Below, one piece after another: positions 49,766 through 58,192 of a stretch of DNA of 64,000 nucleotides. Position numbers and translations under genes: made by a program. Position 1 is the stretch's first letter; each line of letters begins with the position of its first letter. The stretch is from Enterococcus canintestini (GTDB lineage Bacteria > Bacillota > Bacilli > Lactobacillales > Enterococcaceae), in NCBI RefSeq assembly GCF_001885735.1, contig NZ_JXKG01000003.1, forward strand, positions 35,865-99,864, read 5' to 3'. The notes below the pieces were generated by a model. The model was not told the origin of the DNA. It worked only from the letters and a program-made list of their open reading frames with translations, and searched no databases.

Positions 49766-51052
49766 TTATTGATTCCAAGCATCTTGTAATTGTGGGACAG
49801 AATCTTTAATTAATTTGTTTGTATCTTTATTTGGGTTAGACAAAATGTTTTCCATGATTGCCCGTACTTCATTGTAGGCAGGATCAGCATTTTCTTTAAC
49901 TGGAATAGAGAATAAGTCTTTTGTTGCTTCTTCTAAAATTGCTGGTACTTTTGTATTTGGTGATTTTTTGTATTCTTCACTTTCTAGAACAGATTGTAAT
50001 ACTGGCATGTAACCTGTTTGTTCAGCCCAATATAATTGCACGTCTGGTGAAGACAAGTATTTCAAGTACATGAAAGCTGCAGATTTTTGTTCTGCTGTAG
50101 CGCTGTTGAACATGTAAATGTCTGTACCTTGTTGTAAGTTAATTTTTTCCGGACGTGGTGCCACACCGTATTCAAATTTACCTTCTGTATCTTTTTTAAC
50201 GTAACCTTCACCGGCAATTGAACCAATGAACATTGCTACTTTACCGTTTGCAAATGGGCCAGATAAATATTTGTCTGAACCGGCAATGCGGAAGTAACCG
50301 TCTTTTACGCCATCTAAATAGTAATCAATTACTTCTTTTGATTTTTCAGAATCAAATTTTAAATCTTTGGTGAATTCTTCCCCTTTATTTTCCATGCCAA
50401 TAACATAGTAGTTGTTTAAAGAGTCAAAGCCCGCACCGACAACTTCATGATTTGATTTTTCATAAATTGTTTTCGAAGCTTCTTTTAATTCTTCTAATGT
50501 TTTAGGAACTGCAACACCATATTCTTTCAATAAATCAGCGTTGTAAACTAAAGCTTCAGTTGATTTATTAAATGGAATACCGTATTGTTTGCCTTCAATT
50601 TGCGCACCTTCTAATAATGGTTTGCGAATTTCTTCTTGGTCGCCCCAACCAATTGTTTTATTATCCATGTAAGGTTTTAAATCTACTAACATATCATCTT
50701 GTGCTGCATTCCATAACCAGCCTGGATATGCTTGGCTGATTGTTGGTAAATCCTTTGGAGAAGGTAGTGTTGAGTTGATTTTTGCTTGTAAGTCTGGGTA
50801 TTGTGATTGGTTTTGTAATTCAATTTTGATTTTAGGATTTTCTTTCATAAAATCTTCAGTAATCTTCGTTAACGCTTCTTCTTGCGCTCCATTCATCGCA
50901 TGCCAAAATGTAACAGTGGTGTCTTTGTCGATGGATGTAACGATTTTGTCGCTGTCGCCATTAGAACTTTCTTTTGAATCATTGCCACAAGCTGCTAATG
51001 CAAAAACTGCGGCGGTTGCCAATACTGCTGTACCCAATTTTTTGAACTTCAT
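49766..51052 (-). CDS. ABC substrate-binding lipoprotein, UgpB-like
   Basis: This 428-aa lipoprotein has lipobox LAAC (AVFALAACGND) and the family 1 solute-binding fold, with TVTFWHAMNGAQEEALTKI, a pattern close to glycerol-3-phosphate binding proteins (UgpB). The substrate is therefore a phosphodiester, a glycerol phosphate or a sugar. It is the last gene of a five-gene operon, 3 nt after the MBL gene. Confidence 0.85.
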   Translation of the reverse strand: MKFKKLGTAVLATAAVFALAACGNDSKESSNGDSDKIVTSIDKDTTVTFWHAMNGAQEEALTKITEDFMKENPKIKIELQNQSQYPDLQAKINSTLPSPKDLPTISQAYPGWLWNAAQDDMLVDLKPYMDNKTIGWGDQEEIRKPLLEGAQIEGKQYGIPFNKSTEALVYNADLLKEYGVAVPKTLEELKEASKTIYEKSNHEVVGAGFDSLNNYYVIGMENKGEEFTKDLKFDSEKSKEVIDYYLDGVKDGYFRIAGSDKYLSGPFANGKVAMFIGSIAGEGYVKKDTEGKFEYGVAPRPEKINLQQGTDIYMFNSATAEQKSAAFMYLKYLSSPDVQLYWAEQTGYMPVLQSVLESEEYKKSPNTKVPAILEEATKDLFSIPVKENADPAYNEVRAIMENILSNPNKDTNKLIKDSVPQLQDAWNQ

Positions 51053-51055
51053 TTC

Positions 51056-52357
51056 TTACTCTCCTTTGAACTCAGTGATTTTTTCCCCACGGGTGGGAAG
51101 TATTCTTTTACCATACGGATTTTCCAGTTTTTCTGGTTTTAACGTATGGATTGGAACCAAAATTTTAGGCTCGATCATTGAAATAATCGCATCGAGATCT
51201 TGTGGAAAGGCATGTCCGGAACAAGCAAGACGGACAAATTCCACTTTCTTCAAGGCTAATAAATCCAAGAAGACTTGATATTTGGGATCAAAATCTCCCA
51301 AAGGTTGGGCGTCCATATGAAAATACATGCCGCCGCTTTGTAATTTTTCAAAATTTGCGACTGCTTGCCATAAATATTTATGGTTGTCAGCCAGCAATTC
51401 TTCATAAGAAATTTCTAGTTTTTCATCTAAGTCCGCAATTTTATGTTCGGTATTTAAAGGATAATAATACGGAACTGCGATATTAAAGATATCCTGCATT
51501 AAAGCTGCCATATTGGCTTCTAAGACGACTTTTCGCGGCGATTGTTTAATGATTTGTTCAAAGCGCTTCACATTAGCGGGATAACCATTAAACGTTAATT
51601 GTCGCTGAGGATTTTCGTTAATTTTTGCCACCAGTTGTGCAATTAAATCCGCTTCACTGAAGACTTTAACTTCTTCAGAATCTCTTTCATCAAAGCTGAT
51701 ACTAACGCCTTCCATCATTAGAAGATCTGTATGCTTGGCTTGTTGACAAAAATCTAGCGTATACTGGCGGTCATATCCGTGTAAACGCAAATCACCAGTG
51801 TAAGTCAAAAACGCATCTGGTGTATGAATCAATAATGCACACGCGCCATAAGCATCGTGATCAACTGGTACAAGTTCCACTTTAATTTGCCCCACTTCTA
51901 CCACGTCATGGGCTTCTAAGCCAATCATTTCACGGGTAAAATTCGTTGCTTCAAAAGGGGAAGGAATTAAAAAATCACCGTTACGATTTAAACTACGCAA
52001 AATTTTTGCCGTTTCTTTTAACGTGTATAACGGAATTTGCGGATCCAAATAATTAATCATTTTGGAATGATCCAAATGCGCATGGGATAAAAAGACAGCC
52101 GTTTGACTATATTCTTGTTCATCTTCCCCGTGGTAAGTGTAATTTAACCGCGGATCATAGACACCTTTTAATTCTGGGATGAGACGATTTTTTAACAATG
52201 TACTTAAATCATCATCTTTTAGCCCCAATTCCGGGCGATATTCGGTCCCAAAATCAAAGAAAATATGCGCATCTTCATAACTGACTTCAATAATGGTACC
52301 GCCGATGGTCAAAATACCACTATGAAAAGTGATGTTGGTTTTACCCTTTGATACCAT
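51056..52357 (-). CDS. MBL-fold metallo-hydrolase within ABC operon
   Basis: This 433-aa cytosolic protein has the metallo-beta-lactamase motif FLSHAHLDHSKMINYL (HxHxDH), a distal VDHDAYGACALLIHTPD, GDLRLHGYD (Asp ligand), and a C-terminal CSGHAFPQDL and VPIHTLKPE. The spread of motifs resembles the RNase J/beta-CASP-type or phosphodiesterase-type MBL proteins. Its overlap with the permease gene (17 nt) and the 3-nt gap to the binding-protein gene show it belongs to the transporter operon. It may hydrolyse the imported compound; this is inference. Confidence 0.8.
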   Translation of the reverse strand: MVSKGKTNITFHSGILTIGGTIIEVSYEDAHIFFDFGTEYRPELGLKDDDLSTLLKNRLIPELKGVYDPRLNYTYHGEDEQEYSQTAVFLSHAHLDHSKMINYLDPQIPLYTLKETAKILRSLNRNGDFLIPSPFEATNFTREMIGLEAHDVVEVGQIKVELVPVDHDAYGACALLIHTPDAFLTYTGDLRLHGYDRQYTLDFCQQAKHTDLLMMEGVSISFDERDSEEVKVFSEADLIAQLVAKINENPQRQLTFNGYPANVKRFEQIIKQSPRKVVLEANMAALMQDIFNIAVPYYYPLNTEHKIADLDEKLEISYEELLADNHKYLWQAVANFEKLQSGGMYFHMDAQPLGDFDPKYQVFLDLLALKKVEFVRLACSGHAFPQDLDAIISMIEPKILVPIHTLKPEKLENPYGKRILPTRGEKITEFKGE

Positions 52358-53159
52358 TTTTTGCCACTCCTCGAATAATTTCTTTTCTAAAGATCAAATA
52401 AATAATTAAGATGGGAATTACTGTCAATGTCGCTGCAGCCATTTGCAAGTGCACGTCGCTACCACTTTCAGTCGTAAAAGCAGCTAAACCGTTATTTAAC
52501 AAACGGTATTTTTTCTCGTTGGTAACAAGTAAAGGCCATAAAAATGAATTCCAACTGGAGATGAAAGTCAAAATCCCCACAGTGACTAACGCTGGTCGTG
52601 ACATTGGTACTAAGATACGCCAAATATATTCCAAGTCAGAAGCACCATCGATTTTAGCAGCTTTATAAAAGGTACTGGAAATTCCTTTTAAATAACTATT
52701 TAAATAATAAATATAGAAGATACTTGTTAAAAAGGGAATAATTAATGCCATGTAGCTATTTAATAAGCCCATTTTGGCGATTGTATTGTAGTTGGTAAAA
52801 ATAATCGATTCATACGGTACCATTAGTAATGACACCATAATTCCGACAACTAAACCTTTAAATTTAAACTCTAAACTCGTTAAAGCAAATGAAGCTGAAA
52901 CAGAAGTAATTAAAGTCGCAATCGTGGTCACCAAAGAAACGAAGACAGTATTAATAAAGTACTGTAAAAACGGCGCTTTGGAAAAGACGGCCGCATAGTT
53001 CGCCCATTGGAATTTTTCCGGCATAATAGTTGGTGGAATACTTGTCGCTTCACTATAAGTCATTAAACCGGCTAAAACCATATAGATAAATGGGAACAAG
53101 GTGATAATCCCTAGCACCACTAAAAAGACTAAAGCAATAATTGTTACTAGTTTTTTCAC
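52341..53159 (-). CDS. ABC permease, UgpE-like
   Basis: This 272-aa protein has six TM segments and the EAA loop YKAAKIDGASDLEYIWRILVP. GTG start behind GGGGGATTAGC, 1 nt after the preceding permease. It forms the heterodimer with the gene at 53161. Confidence 0.88.
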   Translation of the reverse strand: MKKLVTIIALVFLVVLGIITLFPFIYMVLAGLMTYSEATSIPPTIMPEKFQWANYAAVFSKAPFLQYFINTVFVSLVTTIATLITSVSASFALTSLEFKFKGLVVGIMVSLLMVPYESIIFTNYNTIAKMGLLNSYMALIIPFLTSIFYIYYLNSYLKGISSTFYKAAKIDGASDLEYIWRILVPMSRPALVTVGILTFISSWNSFLWPLLVTNEKKYRLLNNGLAAFTTESGSDVHLQMAAATLTVIPILIIYLIFRKEIIRGVAKNGIKG

Positions 53160-53160
53160 G

Positions 53161-54045
53161 CTAATCCCCCACTCTCTTCATGATTTGGCGTTGAATAAAA
53201 GTACAGAATAAAATAACTAAGAACAAAATCACAGTCGCTGCCATGGCAATTCCAGGACGTCCGGCAATGTGGAATTTGTCATAGATATAATACACTGCGG
53301 TTGTCGCACTTTTGGCAATCCCTGGTTGGCCTGCAAACAAGGCATAGACTTGCGTGTACACTTTAAAAGCGCCAATAATATTTACCGTTAATAAAAAGGC
53401 AATCGTTGGAACCAACTGTGGCAACGTAATACGGCGGAAAATTTCACCGTCTTTTGCGCCAAACATTTTGGCAATTTTATAATGCTCTGGATCGATATTG
53501 CGTAAGCCCGCTAGTAAAATAATGATATTAAACGCCAAACTCGTCCAAACCCCAAAAATAATTAAGGTCGTCATGCTCATGTCTACATTATCCAACCAAT
53601 TAATCGGTGCGATACCTACTTTGCCTAGTAAGAAATTAATAATCCCGTAAGAGCCATTAAAGAAGTAACGAAACACAATCCCGATGGCAATCGTACTGGT
53701 TACATAAGGCATGAAAAATAACGTTTCAAAAAAACTTTTATGCTTTACTTTTTCAAAAATAATCCAAGCAATCGCCAGTCCAATAATTAACGCAATCGGC
53801 ACTACCGTAAAAGCGTAAAGAGCTGTATTTTTTAACGCTTTAAAAAAGACTGGATCACTTAAAACTTTTTGATAGTTTTCAATACCCGCATATTCTTGGT
53901 TAATCAGCGTTCCTTTTTGGAAACTCATAAACAACGAACGAAATAACGGATAGATACTAAAAATCATAATGACAACTAAAGATGGCAGAAGGAAGAGCCA
54001 TGCTTTTGGTTGATTTTCCGGATTGTAATGATTTTTCTTAAACAT
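53161..54045 (-). CDS. ABC permease, UgpA-like
   Basis: This 294-aa protein has six TM segments with an EAA-like loop KIAKMFGAKDGEIFRRITLP and the N-terminal LFLLPSLVVIMIFSIYPLFR of MalF/UgpA proteins. Start and upstream stop share one base. Confidence 0.88.
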   Translation of the reverse strand: MFKKNHYNPENQPKAWLFLLPSLVVIMIFSIYPLFRSLFMSFQKGTLINQEYAGIENYQKVLSDPVFFKALKNTALYAFTVVPIALIIGLAIAWIIFEKVKHKSFFETLFFMPYVTSTIAIGIVFRYFFNGSYGIINFLLGKVGIAPINWLDNVDMSMTTLIIFGVWTSLAFNIIILLAGLRNIDPEHYKIAKMFGAKDGEIFRRITLPQLVPTIAFLLTVNIIGAFKVYTQVYALFAGQPGIAKSATTAVYYIYDKFHIAGRPGIAMAATVILFLVILFCTFIQRQIMKRVGD

Positions 54046-55118
54046 TAGTAAATCCGCGTCCCATCTTCTTTAAAGATAAAAGCTTTTTGGTAAGCAAAAT
54101 CAAATGTCAGCTGCGCTCCTTCTTGAATATCTTCTTCGATGCTGACAATCGATTTTAAGTGATGGGTATCAATATCAAAGTTTAAAATACGTTCACGGCC
54201 AATTAATTCCACGCCAGAGATGACTGTTTGAAAAGCGCCAGCACCTTCAACTGGTAAAACATCTTCTGGGCGAATCCCGATAAAGTAATTACCATCTGGC
54301 ATATTTTCTTTAAAGCGAGCTACCATAAAACGTTCAACCGGAACGCTAAAGGCATCGTGATGCATCATGCCGTCTTTTACTTCCACTGGCAAAATATTAA
54401 TGATCGGGTTTCCGATAAATTTCGCCACAAACAAGTTATTTGGTTCTAAGTAAAGGTTTTGGGGATCATCGTTTTGTTGAATGACACCTTCGTTTAATAA
54501 AATAATTTTGTCTGAAATCGACAACGCTTCTTCTTGGTCATGGGTAACAAAAATCGTGGTAATCCCCACTTCCTTCACTAAGCGGCGAATCTCTTCGCGA
54601 ATCTTTAAACGTAAACGCGCATCTAGATTAGATAACGGCTCATCTAATAACAAAACTTCAGGGTTTTGTACGAGTGCTCGCGTAATGGCTACCCGTTGTT
54701 GTTGCCCACCGGATAATGTACCGGGCTTTTTATTTTTTAACTCTTCAATATTGGTTAGCGCCATATATTTTTCCGCAATTTTCATCGCTTCATTTTTAGG
54801 CATTTTTTTATCCCCAACCGTTAAAGGAAACATTACGTTTTCAAAAACAGTCATGTGGGGATAGAGTGCATAGTTTTGAAAAACAAAACCAATATTCCGA
54901 TCTTTGGGTTCGGTCTTAACCACAGAGTTACCAGCAAAGCGGATATCGCCAGCAGTTGGACTTAATAAACCGGCAATCAAATTTAAAATAGTTGATTTAC
55001 CGCAACCACTTGGACCTAAAAGACAAACTAGGTCACCTTTTTCAATCGTGAAATTTACAGACTTTAACGCTTCAAAACCATTATCGAATACTTTTTTCAG
55101 ATCGATAACTTCAATCAT
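54045..55118 (-). CDS. CUT1-type ABC ATPase, UgpC/MsmK-like
   Basis: This 357-aa protein has Walker A GPSGCGKST, Q-loop GFVFQNYALYPHMTV, signature LSGGQQQRVAITRAL, Walker B EVLLLDEPLSNLD and H-loop VTHDQEEAL, and a C-terminal TOBE region (about 240-357). It energises the permeases at 53161 and 52341. Being of the MsmK/UgpC kind it could also serve ATPase-less CUT1 systems such as the sialic-acid one. The start at 55118 follows GGGAGG. Confidence 0.92.
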   Translation of the reverse strand: MIEVIDLKKVFDNGFEALKSVNFTIEKGDLVCLLGPSGCGKSTILNLIAGLLSPTAGDIRFAGNSVVKTEPKDRNIGFVFQNYALYPHMTVFENVMFPLTVGDKKMPKNEAMKIAEKYMALTNIEELKNKKPGTLSGGQQQRVAITRALVQNPEVLLLDEPLSNLDARLRLKIREEIRRLVKEVGITTIFVTHDQEEALSISDKIILLNEGVIQQNDDPQNLYLEPNNLFVAKFIGNPIINILPVEVKDGMMHHDAFSVPVERFMVARFKENMPDGNYFIGIRPEDVLPVEGAGAFQTVISGVELIGRERILNFDIDTHHLKSIVSIEEDIQEGAQLTFDFAYQKAFIFKEDGTRIY

Positions 55119-55679
55119 GGGAAATCCTCCCTTTTTTATTTTTACCTGCACTGCTAATTTTAGCATTTTTTATAACAATAAGTTTATAAAGTTTAATGAG
55201 AGATTTTCTTATTTTTTTCTCATTTAATTTTATAAGGCAAAGAGTGAAGCAATAGGGTAAGTACTTTTTTCACAATTTTTTCTATCTTATTTTGTTATCC
55301 CCAACGAGAAAAAAACAACGAAATTTTAGTTATTATTTCATACTTGAACCAGATAGCCGTTAGTAAAATTGAAAAGAAAGTAAAACAACCCTAAAAAATA
55401 GAATGAATCTGTTTCACTCCCACACAATAAGGTGAAAATTGGCGCAATGTTTCCGCTAATTTCTGCCAATTTCTACTTACTTAATTTGTCGTAGAAACAT
55501 GAACAGGTAAAACCCACTTAGTAGAAAAGCGGAGCAGGCATATTTATTCCCCGAAAAGTTACTCTTGTCATTTCATTGATGCAAAAAAAGGAAGTGTGAT
55601 CAGGCTTTTCTCACACCTCCTTTGTACAGCACTTATTAAACTGATAAAGCCCGCTTTTTTCGTTTTTGCAGTTCACTAC
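55119..55679. other. Intergenic region, AT-rich, with operon promoter and a palindrome element
   Basis: This 561-bp stretch has no credible gene. The 3' part (55561-55626) carries the third copy of the dispersed palindrome family. The near side of the ABC operon contains the repeated TTTATAAA-like sequences (55178-55205) where its promoter should be, but no well spaced -35/-10 pair is clear. The rest shows nothing recognisable. Confidence 0.45.
55561..55626 (-). terminator. Terminator within dispersed palindrome element (copy 3)
   Basis: AAAGGAGGTGTGA-N11-TCACACTTCCTTT (one mismatch) followed by TTTT on the minus strand, downstream of the B3/B4 gene. The adjacent TTGTCATTTCATTGATGC matches TTGTCATTCCGTTTATTC of the copy at 36511-36530. 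Confidence 0.75.
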
Positions 55680-56390
55680 TTATAATTTCTGCTCCGGTTT
55701 TGGTTTCGTTAAAATGCCACTGGATGTTTTCACTTCGAAATAAGTTTCTATTAATTGTTGTAATTCAAGCATTGCGGCATGGGCGCGCTGAGCTTGTTTA
55801 TCATTAATGGCTTCAATAACTAAAACAGCAGAGGTTGTCGTTTCTTGTAACATTGTCCGTTTAGCTTCCCGCCAGTTAAAACAACGACACACTGCTCCTT
55901 TTTCATCATAATAAATTATTTCATCGGGTAAAGCCGGTGCATCTTCATCTGCTCCTAGAGGTTGAAAGCTTTCGCCACCTTTGGCTTTTCCTAAATGGAG
56001 ATCGCCTGCAATCGTATCAATGTCTTCGCCACCACATGGAACCCCATATTTTAATGAGATACTATTGTAAATATCTACCAGCGGATTAATCGGATGAAAG
56101 ATGCGATCTTGGCTGGCTCTTTTTAATAACGCTTCAATCGAAGAACGGGCACCTTTTTTTGTTTTAAATTGGCTAAAAGCTTGGCGCCATTCTTGGATAA
56201 CTTCATTTTGACTAAACGTTTCAGCTGTCAAAAATTTTTGCGCTTCTTTTTTACCTTTGGCTAATAAATCTGCAAAATATGCCTCTTGGGCTTCATTGAT
56301 ATGATTATTAAGACCACTCGCTGTAACAATAAATAACTTGGCATCTGGAAAAAGTTTCCAAAAATTTTCATCAACTTTTATTTTTTTCAT
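55680..56390 (-). CDS. B3/B4 tRNA-binding-domain protein
   Basis: This 236-aa protein has the stand-alone B3/4 domain known from phenylalanyl-tRNA synthetase beta: ARSSIEALLKRASQ, HPINPLVDIYNSISLKYGVP, GGEDIDTIAGDLHLGKAKGGE, and CRCFNWREAKRTMLQETT. Such free-standing proteins are thought to bind or edit misacylated tRNA; this one is untested. The start at 56390 follows GGAGG by 8 nt, 1 nt after the stop of the GNAT gene. Confidence 0.88.
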   Translation of the reverse strand: MKKIKVDENFWKLFPDAKLFIVTASGLNNHINEAQEAYFADLLAKGKKEAQKFLTAETFSQNEVIQEWRQAFSQFKTKKGARSSIEALLKRASQDRIFHPINPLVDIYNSISLKYGVPCGGEDIDTIAGDLHLGKAKGGESFQPLGADEDAPALPDEIIYYDEKGAVCRCFNWREAKRTMLQETTTSAVLVIEAINDKQAQRAHAAMLELQQLIETYFEVKTSSGILTKPKPEQKL

Positions 56391-56391
56391 T

Positions 56392-56931
56392 TTAAAGACC
56401 TCCACTGTTTTTGTCGTTTATTCTTTTAGTCATTATCCAATCTGTTTGGTCATCACTACCAAGAGTAAAAATGTGTTCACCCGTTTTAACAAAGCCCATT
56501 TTTTTATAAAAAGTAATCGCCGGCAGATTATATTCCCATACGCCTAACCAAAGCTGGCGTTTATTTTGAGCTTGAGCTACTTTTTCAGCAAAAGCAATCA
56601 GCTCTTGCCCTAAGCCTTGCCGCTTAAAGGCCGCCAAGATGTAGATGCGTTCAATTTCTAAAGCATCGTTTACACCTGCTTCACTTTGCGCTTCATTAAT
56701 ATTCAATTTTAAATAGCCCGCTAACTCATTTTGCTGGTAAATAAAATAGAAAAAAGAGTTTTGATTGGCGAGTTCTTTTTCCAATTGGGCGTAGTTGTAA
56801 TTTTGTGCTAAAAAAGCAGCCAAATCTGCTGGCGTATTGTCTTTAGCAAAAGTTTCTGTAAAGGCTATTTCACTGATGGCCTTTAACTTTTTTACTTCTG
56901 TTTGTTTCACCATTTCAATCTTCACTGCCAT
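56392..56931 (-). CDS. GNAT-family N-acetyltransferase
   Basis: This 179-aa protein has ALEIERIYILAAFKRQGLGQ (acetyl-CoA loop) and YNLPAITFYKKMGFVKTGEH. It resembles the PaiA/YitH-like spermine or general N-acetyltransferases. It overlaps the upstream marR gene by 17 nt and is co-transcribed with it. Confidence 0.88.
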   Translation of the reverse strand: MAVKIEMVKQTEVKKLKAISEIAFTETFAKDNTPADLAAFLAQNYNYAQLEKELANQNSFFYFIYQQNELAGYLKLNINEAQSEAGVNDALEIERIYILAAFKRQGLGQELIAFAEKVAQAQNKRQLWLGVWEYNLPAITFYKKMGFVKTGEHIFTLGSDDQTDWIMTKRINDKNSGGL

Positions 56932-57379
56932 ATGGACGCACGCCTCCTTTTTTCACCAGATCCCAATCTGTGGCAACATTTTCTTCCACCCGTGCTAGAT
57001 AGGCAGCTAATTGTTGTCTTTCAGGTTCACTGAAACCTTTTAGCGCAACGTCATTGGAATATTTATTTTCCGCTTGAATAATTGGCGCAAGCTTGGCCCC
57101 TTTGTTTGTGACAAAAAGTGATTTATTTTTTTTATTATCGGCTTGGATTTGCTTTTCAATCAGACCATTTTTTTCTAACTTAGCAATCGCACGAGCAGCG
57201 GTAGTGCGGTCCACTTTAATCAATTCTGCTAACTTTTCTTGAATAATACCAGGATTTTCATAAATACGGACCAAATAAAGATACTGCCCGCGGGTCAAAG
57301 AAAATTCCTTAAATTCAATATTGGCAATCGAATCTAATGCACGGGCAATTTTGCCTAAATCACGTAAAATTTCGGTCAT
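56915..57379 (-). CDS. MarR-family regulator without cysteine
   Basis: This 154-aa winged-helix protein has LAELIKVDRTTAARAIAKLE and NGLIEKQIQADNKKNKSL (wing). It contains no Cys at all, so it cannot sense peroxide through a Cys as OhrR does, although it is divergent from an ohr gene. It has a GAGGGATTAG site. It is the first gene of a marR-GNAT-B3/B4 operon and is a candidate regulator of it. Confidence 0.9.
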   Translation of the reverse strand: MTEILRDLGKIARALDSIANIEFKEFSLTRGQYLYLVRIYENPGIIQEKLAELIKVDRTTAARAIAKLEKNGLIEKQIQADNKKNKSLFVTNKGAKLAPIIQAENKYSNDVALKGFSEPERQQLAAYLARVEENVATDWDLVKKGGVRPYGSED

Positions 57380-57566
57380 CTAATCCCTCATTCACTAATT
57401 TTTATTGGTAGTTGTATCTTAAAATATTTTTATTGTATTTGCAACATTTATCGTAAAGCACTTCATTTTGTTTTTATTTTGAATCGTGATACGGTTAATT
57501 TAAAGGTAATAAAAATCGTTTTGTCAGATGCAGTGTCAGCGTTGTTTTTGAAAGGAAGGAAAACAG

Positions 57567-57977
57567 ATGAAAAAAATGTCAACTTCAACAGTGATTAATA
57601 CCGGTGGTCGCGAAGGTGAAAGTAAGTCTGTCACAGGTTCTTTAGATGTCTTAACAACTGGCGTAAAAAAAGAGGGGTACACCAACCCTGAAGAATTATT
57701 TGCCGCAGGTCTTGCCGCTTGTTTTAATGGTGCCATGCAATTTCCGCTAGAACGAGATGGCCTAGGGGATAAAAAAAGAGAGATTCGAGCTGAAGTCAGC
57801 TTACTTGGGGATTTACCAGATTTCACGACATTACATTTGGAAGTTGTTTTAATTGGAAAAATTGAAGGCTTAAGTAAAGAAGATACCGTAAAATATATGA
57901 CCGAAACCGAAAATATCTGTCCTTATACTAAAGCCATTAAAGGCAATGTCGCAGTAAAATTTGACGCTGAAGATTAG
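57567..57977 (+). CDS. ohr: Organic hydroperoxide resistance protein, Ohr/OsmC family
   Basis: This 136-aa thiol peroxidase has the Ohr pattern: NTGGREGESKS, the peroxidatic Cys in LFAAGLAACFNGAM and the resolving Cys in ENICPYTKAI, plus Arg and Glu typical of the active site. It reduces organic and lipid hydroperoxides, using lipoylated partners. It has an AGGAAGG site. It is a single gene with a terminator after it. Confidence 0.93.
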   Translation: MKKMSTSTVINTGGREGESKSVTGSLDVLTTGVKKEGYTNPEELFAAGLAACFNGAMQFPLERDGLGDKKREIRAEVSLLGDLPDFTTLHLEVVLIGKIEGLSKEDTVKYMTETENICPYTKAIKGNVAVKFDAED

Positions 57978-58018
57978 AGCAACAACTTTGGCATCGTTTC
58001 ACTTCTAAGTATAAAAAT

Positions 58019-58071
58019 AAAAAATCCGCTGACAAAACACATCATCGTGTAGTTATCAGCGGATTTTTTTG
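58019..58071. terminator. Bidirectional terminator
   Basis: AAAAATCCGCTGA/TCAGCGGATTTTTTT stem with inner ACAC/GTGT, between convergent ohr and recQ. Confidence 0.85.
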
Positions 58072-58192
58072 TAAGAAAAAGGTTATATGCTATTCACAAG
58101 GAATAAAATTTGTTGTCCTTCAGAAACCTTATTTTCAAAAGTTTTACAAGAGCATAACGCTTTTATGAAATTTAATCGGCAGACGTAAGCAG

